From: an uncultured bacterium | GTDB taxonomy: Bacteria; Bacteroidota; Bacteroidia; CAILMK01 | Reading direction: 5' to 3' | NCBI GenBank assembly: GCA_903829945.1 | Contig: CAIKRV010000044.1 | Location: 1 to 64,000, forward strand | DNA length: 64,000 bases | In this document: positions 1-9,129 of the stretch, one piece after another | How positions within the stretch are numbered: the first letter of the stretch is position 1 | How the letters are laid out: each line of letters starts with the position of its first letter | The notes under the pieces: generated by a model | Databases searched by the model: none | Seen by the model: the letters and a program-made list of their open reading frames with translations, nothing else | Told to the model about the DNA's origin: nothing | Made by a program: the position numbers and the translations under genes

Positions 1-24
1 TACCTCTTCTAAAAAAAGAGAGTG

Positions 25-32
25 CAAAGGTA
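25..32 (-). promoter_or_regulatory. Bacteroidota -7 element of a gene left of the window
   Basis: On the minus strand this reads TACCTTTG, an exact match to the Bacteroidota -7 consensus TAnnTTTG. It points leftward, so it probably drives a minus-strand gene that starts beyond the window edge. No -33 TTTG is visible at the usual spacing. The stretch from here to 262 holds no gene that I can support. Confidence 0.45.
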
Positions 33-262
33 CTGTGAATTTTTCATTTATTTATTAGTGCCTTAAGATTTTTTTATAGAAACCCAATTGAATTTGCAAA
101 GTATTGATTATCAAATATTAATTTTATTCATAACTAATCATTCTTAGACTGTTTTATCAAAAAAGACGACTACTTAACCTAATTCTACTGATTTTGCAAC
201 GGCCTTACTTCTGCTTTTTTCAAAAGTCAGTTTTTACACTTTTCCTATTACGGTAATAGCCT

Positions 263-270
263 TATCTTTG
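263..270 (+). promoter_or_regulatory. -7 promoter element of the FkbM-type gene
   Basis: TATCTTTG matches TAnnTTTG. Only six bases separate it from the ATG at 277, so the transcript would start at or within a few bases of the start codon. A TTG that would extend the frame (268) lies inside this element and is therefore not the start. Confidence 0.6.
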
Positions 271-276
271 CTCCTT

Positions 277-1242
277 ATGGATGAACTTATTTCAAAAATT
301 CTTGCGCATCCCTCTCTTATTAAGCAAGCTCCTGTATTATTAGATATAGGCGCTTCAGGGGAAATCCATGCAAAATGGAAAAAGATTGCTAAATATTCCA
401 TTTGCATCGCTTTTGATGCAGATTCCAGAGATTTTTCAGTGGCAGAAAATGAACATGGTGATTATAAAAAGTTATACACCTTCAATTGTATTGTCAGCAA
501 TAAAGAGGATAATACTATTCCTTTCTACCTTACCAAATCACCATACTGTTCTTCTGCATTGAAACCTGCTACACAAAGGTTGGAGAATTTTATTTTTGCC
601 CCTCTTTTTGAGATCGATAAAGTAATCGAATTAAAAAATATCTCATTATCAAAAGCTCTTAAACAACTAGATATTAATTATATAGACTGGTTTAAGTCCG
701 ATTCTCAAGGGACCGACTTGCGCTTATTTAAAAATCTACCGGAGGATATCCAGGAGAAAGTGCTGATTGCTGAATTTGAACCGGGTATTATGGATGCTTA
801 TGAAGGTGAAGATAAAATGTATGCGGTAATGGAATACATGGATAAACTGGGGTTTTTATTGGCAGAAATGGATGTTAAGAAAGTACAACATATTTCAGAG
901 AATGATTTTTCCCAAATTTATGCCTCAGCAATGTTCAAAAGATTTGCAAAAAAATCAGTTAAAGCGTTGCCTTTCTGGGCAGAATTAACTTATTTGAATA
1001 GATTTGAAAAACAAGGTATTATGGACTTAAGAGCCCATATATTAGCTTGTCTTTTTGCTTTATTACAAGAACAAAACACTTTTGCCCTGCAATTGAGCAG
1101 AACCGGTTATGATACCTATAAGGACAATATTTTTAATGAAATATCTAGTGAAGCCGCCAGACTACTCAAAAAAGATTACTATTCCTTTAAATTCATGGAA
1201 ACAGTAGTTGCACAAACTTGGCAAAAATTTAAACAAAAATAA
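277..1242 (+). CDS. FkbM-family SAM-dependent methyltransferase
   Basis: About 321 residues. The N-terminal half has a SAM-binding glycine motif (LLDIGASG) and, further on, the segment WFKSDSQGTDLRLFKNL. That corresponds to the LKIDVQGxExxVL motif of FkbM-type methyltransferases, which O-methylate sugars and other small molecules. The C-terminal roughly 120 residues are helical and unfamiliar. No signal peptide is seen, so it is probably cytosolic. It stands alone: a -7 element is six bases upstream and the next gene has its own promoter. The ATG at 277 was chosen because the upstream TTG lies inside the promoter element. The substrate cannot be read from the sequence; a role in surface glycan modification is a guess from the family. 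Confidence 0.7.
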   Translation: MDELISKILAHPSLIKQAPVLLDIGASGEIHAKWKKIAKYSICIAFDADSRDFSVAENEHGDYKKLYTFNCIVSNKEDNTIPFYLTKSPYCSSALKPATQRLENFIFAPLFEIDKVIELKNISLSKALKQLDINYIDWFKSDSQGTDLRLFKNLPEDIQEKVLIAEFEPGIMDAYEGEDKMYAVMEYMDKLGFLLAEMDVKKVQHISENDFSQIYASAMFKRFAKKSVKALPFWAELTYLNRFEKQGIMDLRAHILACLFALLQEQNTFALQLSRTGYDTYKDNIFNEISSEAARLLKKDYYSFKFMETVVAQTWQKFKQK

Positions 1243-1332
1243 GCCCTATTCTATCGCCCGTTTAAATAATTATTGAATTTAAACGAGTAATATTCGCAAA
1301 GTTAAGGACAAAGGGTTTTCATTTAATATTTG

Positions 1333-1340
1333 TAACTTTG
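1333..1340 (+). promoter_or_regulatory. -7 promoter element of the beta-helix protein operon
   Basis: TAACTTTG matches TAnnTTTG and lies 17 bases before the ATG at 1358, giving a short leader of roughly 12 nt. It would serve the giant secreted protein and, through tight coupling, aroE and the membrane protein downstream. Confidence 0.6.
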
Positions 1341-1357
1341 TTTGATTATCAAAACTG

Positions 1358-4300
1358 ATGTTCACACGACTGCAGCTATACCTTTATTTGTTATTGTTTT
1401 GTTTGCTTTCAATGCATTCCAAAGCACAACTTGGAGGCACCTATACTATAGATTCCAGTGTAGCTGCCACTGCAGGCAATTATAAAAATTTTAATAATGC
1501 TATCACCGATTTATTGGCAGGAAAAAGAACCGACGGTGGAAGTACCAATGGACCCGGGATTTCGAATGCAGTTGTTTTTAAAGTATCCAATGGAATTTAT
1601 TATGAGAAACTTCAAATAAATCCAGTCAAGGGAGCCTCCACCTTACATACCATTACTTTTACCTCTGCCGGCGGAGATAGTTCCAAAGTTATTTTAATCG
1701 ATACCAATTCCACGATTGCTACCAATAATTATACGATTTACTTAAATGCGGCTTCATTTTTCAAGTTTCAGAAAATAACCATCGCTAGAGGTGGGAGTGG
1801 TAATTATACAAATGTTATCCAAATGGATAATCATGCCAAAGGAAATAGTTTTCTCAATAATAAAATTATCGGCAAAAAAATATTAAATTATACTTCTACT
1901 TATCCTTCATTAATTTATTCTGTCGGTAATTATCCCTATTCAAATGATAGCGGAAATACTTTTAGAAACAATTTAATGAAATATAATGCTTATGGATTTA
2001 CATGGTATGCTACCAGCTATGATCCGGAGCAAAACACCATTATTGATAAAAATATTATTGATAGCATGTATTATGGCGGAATTTATATGCTCAACCAAAA
2101 AGGTATAAAAATTAGCTCAAATACGATTAGTAATATTATTAGTAATTATGGCTTAGGAATATATTCATATTATAGTTTTGGAATAAATCAAATAATCGGT
2201 AATAAAATACTTTTGCCCAATGGTGGCGAGGCATTAAGTTTAGAATACAATGGCACTATTAGCACTGACACCTCTATTGTTGCCAATAATTTTATATCGG
2301 TTGGAGGTGATAATTTTGCATGTGGTATAAATGTTTATAATGGTGATTTTATAAGATTTTATTATAACAATATTTTAATTTATGGTAGTTCATCCTATGC
2401 ATCCTATGCAGCTTCACTTACCAGTGGATATGTCAGCGGTTCTCATTTTGAATTAATTAATAATAACTTAGTCAATAGCCAAGCAAGCCCTTATTCTTAT
2501 GCCATTTATAACGCAAATGCCGCCATAGGAAAATCTGATTATAATAATATTTATAGCAAAGGCACCAATTTGGCTTATAGTAATACCAGTTCCTATTCCA
2601 ATTTAAAATCATGGATTAATGGAACTGCATTAGATAGTCATAGCTTAAATATAGATCCATTATATAAAGGCAAAACGGATCTTCATGTAAGCAATGTATA
2701 TCTCAATAAAAAAGCAATTCCATTACATCAAATAAACAATGATATTGACGGTGAAAAACGCGACCCTATTCACCCAGATATAGGAGCAGATGAATTTGCA
2801 CCCATAAAGAACGATGCCGGGATTGAAGAATTAGATAGTCCATCCGTAGGCTGTAGTGGAAGCAGATCCATATATGTAAAACTTCGTAATTATGGTTTAG
2901 CTTCACTTAGCAGTGTCAATATTGAGTGGACAGTGGACACCGGTAAAAAGAATATTTTTAAATTTATCGGTACTTTAGGATTAAATGCTGACACATTATT
3001 GTACGTTGGCAGTTATAACTTTTATTTCCCTAATTTAAGAAGTAAAGTTCAACTGAAAGCATGGACTAAAAATCCAAATGGAGTAAGCGATAGCAACAAT
3101 AGCAATGACAGTATTAATTTAACACTTTATCATGGTATATCCGGCAGTTATACTGTTGGAGGCATCAGCCCATCCTTTAGTTCCTTCAACGATGCAGTAA
3201 GTACACTTATGACCAATGGGGTTTGCGGTACGGTAACCATTAATGTAAGAGATGGAATATATAATGAGCAAATAGATATTAATAAAATAGCTGGCACAAA
3301 TGGTGCCAATAAAGTTGTTTTTCAATCGCAATCCGGTGATAGCTCCAAAGTAATATTAAACTACCCTTCCTCAAATAATTATACCACAAAGAATTTTACG
3401 GTTTCACTGAGTAATGTATCCAATATTACTTTTAAAAAAATTAGTATTATTCGCTCCGGTTTAGGGTATTATGGAAATACCGTACAAATAAATAATAATG
3501 CTGTTTCCAATCAGTTTATAAATAATTTAATTATTAGCAGTGTCATTCCGGCATCTGATTATTATTATTACTCCTCCTCCAATGCCATCTATTCCACCGG
3601 CACAAATTACAATGGTAATATTTTTAAAAATAATTTAATTAAAGGAGGCTATTACAATTGTACGTTGATAAGTACAGGTTTACAAAGCGCCTCAAATAAT
3701 ACTTTTATTAATAATACTTTTGATAGCAGTTATTGGGGGGCTATTAATTTACAAAACCAAAATTTAGTCAGCATCAAGCAAAATATTATTAGGAATATTC
3801 AAAACAATTACGGATATGGAATTGCCATCAACAATGGATATGATGCTACCAAAATAAGTGGAAATTCAATAGTAATGCTTAATGGAGGGATTCCAATTTA
3901 TCTTGGCTATGGTACCAAAGGTGCATCCAAAGGTCGATTACAAATTTTTAATAATTTTATTTCACTTGCCGGTAGTTCAGGAATTTTTGATGCGGGTATT
4001 CAGGTGGATAACGCAGACAGTATTGATATTATTTACAATAATTTAATTGTTTACGATCCTTCAGCTTCTTCCTCTGTGATTTATTTAAATAGCGTTTACG
4101 CAAGTGTAAATTTATATAATAATAATATAATGAATGCCGGAGGAGGATACGCATTATATGTCCCATCCTCCTTATTGCAAGCTTCCAATAACAATAACTT
4201 TTTTGTCAATAAAGGCTATTTAGGATATTACAATGCAAGTAACATTAAAAGCTTGAATATTTGGAAATCCATTACTACACAAGATAGTAATTCCATTAAT

Positions 4301-7300
4301 AAAAATCCTTTATATTATTCTTTTACAGATTTACATGTTCAAAATTCAGCCCTGGATGGGGCAGCAAAAGTAATAAGTTGGATTAATTCGGATTTTGACG
4401 GTCAAAAAAGAAATTTAAAACATCCTGACATAGGAGCCGATGAATTTACACCATTAGCTTTAGATGCCGGAGTATCCGCAATAGATAGCCCCCAAACCGG
4501 CTTTTGTTCCGGATTAAAATCTATTTATATTCATATCAGGAATTACGGAACGGATACCATTAAATACTTAAATATAAAATGGCAAGTGAATGGAGTAAGT
4601 ATTCCGGTCACTTCCTTTAGCGGTAATTTACCAAAAGGAGAAGAACAAACCTTTAAAATCGGGAATTATACTTTCAGTACCGGAAAAGCGGTAAGCATGC
4701 AAGTGTATTGTTATAACCCCAATGGAAAAACAGATAGCAATAAAACTAATGATACCATCAACATAATATTAAATACCGGTTTAAAAGGCAATTACACCAT
4801 AGGTGGCAGTAAAGCTGACTACCCCACATTTACTTCGGCATGCGCAGATATTATGAATAGAGGTCTATGCGGAGCCTCCATTTTTAATGTTTCCAATGGA
4901 GTATATAATGAACAAATAAGTTTAGGTGCACCGACTGGATTATCCAGTAAAAACACCTTGAAAATTCAATCTATTTCTAATGATAGTTCCGCAGTTATTT
5001 TAAGCTACCCATCGAGTAATATACCGGATAACAACTATACATTTTTAATGTATGGGACTAAATATTTAACCATTAAAGGGATTACCATTGCAAGAACGGG
5101 GAATGGTTTATTTAATAATGCATTGGTACTAACGGCCGAATGTCAACACAATACTTTTACAAATAATCAATTTATCGGAACAAGACTAAATCCCAATAAT
5201 GCATATAACTATAATTCTAATTCAGCATTAATATTTTGTGTTCCATCAGGCAATAATTACAATACCTTTTCGAATAATTATTTAAAAGGCAATTATTGGG
5301 GGTTCTCTGCCAGTGGAGAAAATGCATATGCCACTGCAAAAGGATTAAATATTAAAAATAATATTATTGATAGTACCTATGGCGGAGTGTTTTTGGAATA
5401 TGAAGATAGCTTTTCTATATTTAAAAATACAATTAGAAATTTAGTTGGGGCCAATTATGGTATCCAAGCTTATTACGGGGGTTATGCTTCTGATATTTCT
5501 AAAAATTATATTTTCATGCCTCAAGGCGGATATGGACTTTATTTGTTTTTCCTACATGGTACTGCAAATTCATATTTAATTAACGCCAATAATATTATTG
5601 ACATGGGGAAAAGTGGTGCAGGAATATATGCATCCTATTTGGATTATAGTGGCTTTTATTATAATACTGTTCGAAGTAAAGGTAATATCGGCAATGCATT
5701 AGCCACCTTTATCGGTTATGGGGCCAATACTTGTGAACTTTATAATAATATATTTCAAAATCAAAATGGAGGTTTAGCGTTGAGTGGAGGAAAAAATATA
5801 ATTACGAATAGTAATTATAATGATTTTTCATCCAATACCACCAATATTATAAATTGGGATGGTACTTTTTATTCAAGTATTAAAGGATTCAAATCCGCTA
5901 ATGCTTTAGATAATAACAGTCTTAATATTCCCCCCAGCTTTTCAGATTCAATAAATTTAATTTTGTCAGATACCTCGTCTTTAATTCATCATGGAATGGC
6001 TCTGAGTAATATAAGCGATGATATTTATGGCTCAAAAAGAAACAAAAAGACCCCTGATATAGGAGCTGTAGAACTGGACCCGCAAGATACTGATTTAGCT
6101 GTATTGGCGCTTACTGCACCGGTAAGTGGAGATTGTGCCGATTCTATAAGCATCATAAGTGTTCTTATTAAAAATAATGGGTTAAAAGCTATCAAGAGTT
6201 TTTCAATGGTGGCAAAACTAGTTGGAAGCTCAAGTTCATTCGTTTATAGCTTTCCAAAAGGTGCAATATTAAATGCACAAAATGATACGATTATTAATTT
6301 TCCGGGATATTTAAATACCACTAAAGCAGGAATTTATCAACTTAAAATTTATTCAATTCTCAGTGGAGATCAGCATCATTTTAATGATACGATTCTCAGC
6401 ACTATCAATATAAATACCTTGCTTAAAGCCCCATTTTGCAGGAATGGTTCAATTTGCGGTTCGGGTTCCGTAAAACTAATTGCCATTTCCAATGATTCAG
6501 TCGTTTGGCTGGATTCTAATGGGACATATTTAGCCTCAGGAGATACATTTAAAACAGCTTTCTTAACACGCAGTACTAAAGTCCTCATTCAAGGAAATCC
6601 CAAAATAAATTATTGCGGCCCAATTATTCCTGATAGTGCCGGGGGCTATAATGCATCTTCCAACTTTTTTAACGGATTAAAATTGAATGCCCTGGAAAAT
6701 CTAATTTTAGATTCATTAACAATTTACCCGGCTTCAAGTGGAGTACTTCAGTTAAATTTAAGAGATAGCAATGGTAAAATTATTGTCAAGCAGAATTTTA
6801 ATATATCGATAAGTTCACCATACAGTCCGGTACGGATTCATCCGAATTTTAAAATACCACAAGGGAATAATTATATTATTGATGCCTTAAATAGCACTAT
6901 TTCCGGTATGTATGCCAATGGAGTTAATAGCAAGGGTAGTGCAAGCTACCCATATGTAGCTGCCGGACTTATGGCCATTACTAATACCACTGATACAGCA
7001 GCTAAAGCAGGCAAATATTACTATTTTTATAATTGGCGAATAATTAAAGGGTTTTCATGTGCCAGTGAATTAAAAGAAGTGAAGGTAAGTGTAGGCGTTG
7101 GCACACCTCCTAAAGCAAACTTCAATACCAATATTAGTTGTAATGGTATCGCATCCTTCCAAGACTCGTCGGTAGCCATTGGTACTTATATAAATTCTTA
7201 CACTTACGAATTTGGAGATTCTACTTTAAATTATGATACAAGTAAAGCAATCATCAGTCATTATTATAAAAAACGAGGAAATTATCGGGTTTTATTAAGT

Positions 7301-8359
7301 GTAAGCACCAAAGGAGGTTGTTCGGATTCAGTAAGTAAATGGATAAATATTTCCCCTTCACTCTCCGCCTCTTTTTATGCCGGAAACAAATGCTTGGGCG
7401 ATACCGTACAATTTATAGACAGTACTTTTGCTTTAAGTAAAATATTGCATAGGCAATGGAATTTTAATGATGGGGATAGCAGCAATAACTATAATCCGGT
7501 GCATCTTTATAAACATCCGGGAAAATATAAGGTACAATTAAGTGTTTCAACAGTCAATTGTACGGATACGACAAGCCATTATTTGGATATTTATCCAAAT
7601 ATATATGCCAATTTTTCAGTTCAAAATTTATGTTTTGGTGATACTACATTATTTCAAAATAAATCCATGAGTACGGATTCTAATATAAGCACTCGATGGA
7701 TATTGAGTAGTGGGGATACCATTTCACAATGGAATGCACGGCACCAATTTCAGCAATCAGGGCCGTACCATATTTATTTGAATGTAAACACCTCTCATCA
7801 TTGCAATTCGCAATATGATTCCTCTATATTTATTTATAAATTACCTTCAGCTCAATTTACCATTAAAGATTCTTCAACTGCCTATTATTTTAAAGCCAAT
7901 GACAGTACTTTGCCTTATTATTTTTGGGATTTTGGAGATTCAAATACTTTGAACCATGGATTTAAAGTTTCTCATAATTATCTTCATACAAATAAGTATA
8001 ATACTATTTTAAAGGTTATGGATTCAAATCAATGTTCCAATACAAGTGATTCCATTTTAGATATTCAAAAACTCGAAGTAATTTCTGCCTTTGAAGAAGT
8101 GATGGCATTTTCTGTTTATCCGAATCCGTTTGAAGAAAAATTTATTCTTTCCTATAAATTAAAATCAGCAGCATCTCTGGTTTTTCAAATTAGTGATTTG
8201 AATGGAAAAATAATTAGTGTCATACATCCGGGAAAACAAGGACCGGGCACCTATCAAATGTTAATCAATAACAATGATCATTTAATTGAAAGGCATGGAG
8301 TATATTTGTTGCGAATCTTAAATAATGAGAACGCAACTATTCGTTTGTTAAAATTATAA
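1358..8359 (+). CDS. giant secreted parallel beta-helix / PKD protein with T9SS sorting domain
   Basis: 2333 residues with a signal peptide (about 1-23, ending SKAQ). Three long modules (roughly 24-480, 595-1033 and 1165-1575) are rich in short N/G-containing turns (NNxI, GNxI) typical of right-handed beta-helices. Each module ends with a related sequence of the form D-x-x-G-x-KR-(7 or so)-PDIGA-(D/V)-E. CARDB-like Ig segments follow the modules (for example DAGIEELDSP). PKD-like domains lie near 1940-1990, 2025-2070 and 2185-2225, with a more divergent one near 2110-2150; the clear ones carry (W/Y)xFxDG or similar. The last ~85 residues (YPNPFEEKF to RLLKL) are a type A T9SS sorting domain. 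It should be exported by T9SS and anchored or released at the cell surface, perhaps as an adhesin. The stop overlaps the aroE start (TAATG). Ligand unknown. Confidence 0.85.
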   Translation: MFTRLQLYLYLLLFCLLSMHSKAQLGGTYTIDSSVAATAGNYKNFNNAITDLLAGKRTDGGSTNGPGISNAVVFKVSNGIYYEKLQINPVKGASTLHTITFTSAGGDSSKVILIDTNSTIATNNYTIYLNAASFFKFQKITIARGGSGNYTNVIQMDNHAKGNSFLNNKIIGKKILNYTSTYPSLIYSVGNYPYSNDSGNTFRNNLMKYNAYGFTWYATSYDPEQNTIIDKNIIDSMYYGGIYMLNQKGIKISSNTISNIISNYGLGIYSYYSFGINQIIGNKILLPNGGEALSLEYNGTISTDTSIVANNFISVGGDNFACGINVYNGDFIRFYYNNILIYGSSSYASYAASLTSGYVSGSHFELINNNLVNSQASPYSYAIYNANAAIGKSDYNNIYSKGTNLAYSNTSSYSNLKSWINGTALDSHSLNIDPLYKGKTDLHVSNVYLNKKAIPLHQINNDIDGEKRDPIHPDIGADEFAPIKNDAGIEELDSPSVGCSGSRSIYVKLRNYGLASLSSVNIEWTVDTGKKNIFKFIGTLGLNADTLLYVGSYNFYFPNLRSKVQLKAWTKNPNGVSDSNNSNDSINLTLYHGISGSYTVGGISPSFSSFNDAVSTLMTNGVCGTVTINVRDGIYNEQIDINKIAGTNGANKVVFQSQSGDSSKVILNYPSSNNYTTKNFTVSLSNVSNITFKKISIIRSGLGYYGNTVQINNNAVSNQFINNLIISSVIPASDYYYYSSSNAIYSTGTNYNGNIFKNNLIKGGYYNCTLISTGLQSASNNTFINNTFDSSYWGAINLQNQNLVSIKQNIIRNIQNNYGYGIAINNGYDATKISGNSIVMLNGGIPIYLGYGTKGASKGRLQIFNNFISLAGSSGIFDAGIQVDNADSIDIIYNNLIVYDPSASSSVIYLNSVYASVNLYNNNIMNAGGGYALYVPSSLLQASNNNNFFVNKGYLGYYNASNIKSLNIWKSITTQDSNSINKNPLYYSFTDLHVQNSALDGAAKVISWINSDFDGQKRNLKHPDIGADEFTPLALDAGVSAIDSPQTGFCSGLKSIYIHIRNYGTDTIKYLNIKWQVNGVSIPVTSFSGNLPKGEEQTFKIGNYTFSTGKAVSMQVYCYNPNGKTDSNKTNDTINIILNTGLKGNYTIGGSKADYPTFTSACADIMNRGLCGASIFNVSNGVYNEQISLGAPTGLSSKNTLKIQSISNDSSAVILSYPSSNIPDNNYTFLMYGTKYLTIKGITIARTGNGLFNNALVLTAECQHNTFTNNQFIGTRLNPNNAYNYNSNSALIFCVPSGNNYNTFSNNYLKGNYWGFSASGENAYATAKGLNIKNNIIDSTYGGVFLEYEDSFSIFKNTIRNLVGANYGIQAYYGGYASDISKNYIFMPQGGYGLYLFFLHGTANSYLINANNIIDMGKSGAGIYASYLDYSGFYYNTVRSKGNIGNALATFIGYGANTCELYNNIFQNQNGGLALSGGKNIITNSNYNDFSSNTTNIINWDGTFYSSIKGFKSANALDNNSLNIPPSFSDSINLILSDTSSLIHHGMALSNISDDIYGSKRNKKTPDIGAVELDPQDTDLAVLALTAPVSGDCADSISIISVLIKNNGLKAIKSFSMVAKLVGSSSSFVYSFPKGAILNAQNDTIINFPGYLNTTKAGIYQLKIYSILSGDQHHFNDTILSTININTLLKAPFCRNGSICGSGSVKLIAISNDSVVWLDSNGTYLASGDTFKTAFLTRSTKVLIQGNPKINYCGPIIPDSAGGYNASSNFFNGLKLNALENLILDSLTIYPASSGVLQLNLRDSNGKIIVKQNFNISISSPYSPVRIHPNFKIPQGNNYIIDALNSTISGMYANGVNSKGSASYPYVAAGLMAITNTTDTAAKAGKYYYFYNWRIIKGFSCASELKEVKVSVGVGTPPKANFNTNISCNGIASFQDSSVAIGTYINSYTYEFGDSTLNYDTSKAIISHYYKKRGNYRVLLSVSTKGGCSDSVSKWINISPSLSASFYAGNKCLGDTVQFIDSTFALSKILHRQWNFNDGDSSNNYNPVHLYKHPGKYKVQLSVSTVNCTDTTSHYLDIYPNIYANFSVQNLCFGDTTLFQNKSMSTDSNISTRWILSSGDTISQWNARHQFQQSGPYHIYLNVNTSHHCNSQYDSSIFIYKLPSAQFTIKDSSTAYYFKANDSTLPYYFWDFGDSNTLNHGFKVSHNYLHTNKYNTILKVMDSNQCSNTSDSILDIQKLEVISAFEEVMAFSVYPNPFEEKFILSYKLKSAASLVFQISDLNGKIISVIHPGKQGPGTYQMLINNNDHLIERHGVYLLRILNNENATIRLLKL

Positions 8360-9129
8360 TGGATAACAATACCTTACCTCAAAATAATTTGTTGGGCCTG
8401 ATTGGATATCCATTAACACACTCATTTTCAAAAAAATATTTCACCGATAAATTTATTAAGGAAGGACTGACCCAATTGGCTTATGAATTATTCCCGATAC
8501 CAAACATTTCAGAATTAAGCCCTCTCATTCAAACACATGAAAGCCTGGTAGGCTTGAATGTTACTATACCTTATAAATCAGCTGTAATTCCCTATTTGGA
8601 TGCCATTCATCCCGAGGCCGAAATTATAGGCGCAGTAAATTGCATTGTGATACATACTCAGGGGGGTAAGAAAATATTAAAGGGTTACAATACAGATATT
8701 TATGGATTTGAGAAAAGCCTATACCCATTACTTGACCGGCAACATGATGCAGCCCTTATTTTAGGCAGCGGTGGAGCTAGTAAAGCCGTACAATACGTTT
8801 TGACTAAATTGGGAATAAATTTTATTATTGTTTCCAGATCCTCAGAAAAAGGCTTGAAATATGAAGAGATAAACCAAGAACAAATTAAGCATCATAAGCT
8901 AATTATAAATACCAGCCCCTTGGGTATGTACCCAGAAATAAATAATTGCCCAAATATTCCTTATCAATTTCTAAGTGCGGAACATTTATGCATGGATTTG
9001 ATTTATAATCCGGAGGAAACCTTATTTTTGAACAAGGCAAAGGCCCATGGTGCAATTACCAAAAATGGTTTAGAAATGCTTTATTTGCAAGCTGAAAAAG
9101 CTTGGGAATATTTTACCGATACAGAATAA
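8359..9129 (+). CDS. aroE: shikimate dehydrogenase
   Basis: 256 residues, normal for AroE, which reduces 3-dehydroshikimate to shikimate with NADPH in aromatic amino acid synthesis. Substrate-side motifs are present: GYPLTHSFS near residue 17, LNVTIPYK with the catalytic lysine near residue 70, and NTDIYGF near residue 115. The Rossmann glycine motif LGSGGASKAV follows near residue 133. The ATG shares one base with the stop of the 2333-residue secreted protein (TAATG), and the next gene starts directly after its stop, so it is probably translated by coupling. Finding a housekeeping enzyme behind a giant adhesin gene is unusual. The cytosolic location is expected from the family. Confidence 0.93.
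   Translation: MDNNTLPQNNLLGLIGYPLTHSFSKKYFTDKFIKEGLTQLAYELFPIPNISELSPLIQTHESLVGLNVTIPYKSAVIPYLDAIHPEAEIIGAVNCIVIHTQGGKKILKGYNTDIYGFEKSLYPLLDRQHDAALILGSGGASKAVQYVLTKLGINFIIVSRSSEKGLKYEEINQEQIKHHKLIINTSPLGMYPEINNCPNIPYQFLSAEHLCMDLIYNPEETLFLNKAKAHGAITKNGLEMLYLQAEKAWEYFTDTE

Noticed and set aside
268..276. TTG extension of the FkbM-type gene
   Set aside because: The TTG lies inside the -7 element TATCTTTG; ATG 277 is the start.
1358..6100. Repeated sequence blocks considered as CRISPR or mobile repeats
   Set aside because: The repeats are diverged, in frame and coding; they are beta-helix modules of one protein.
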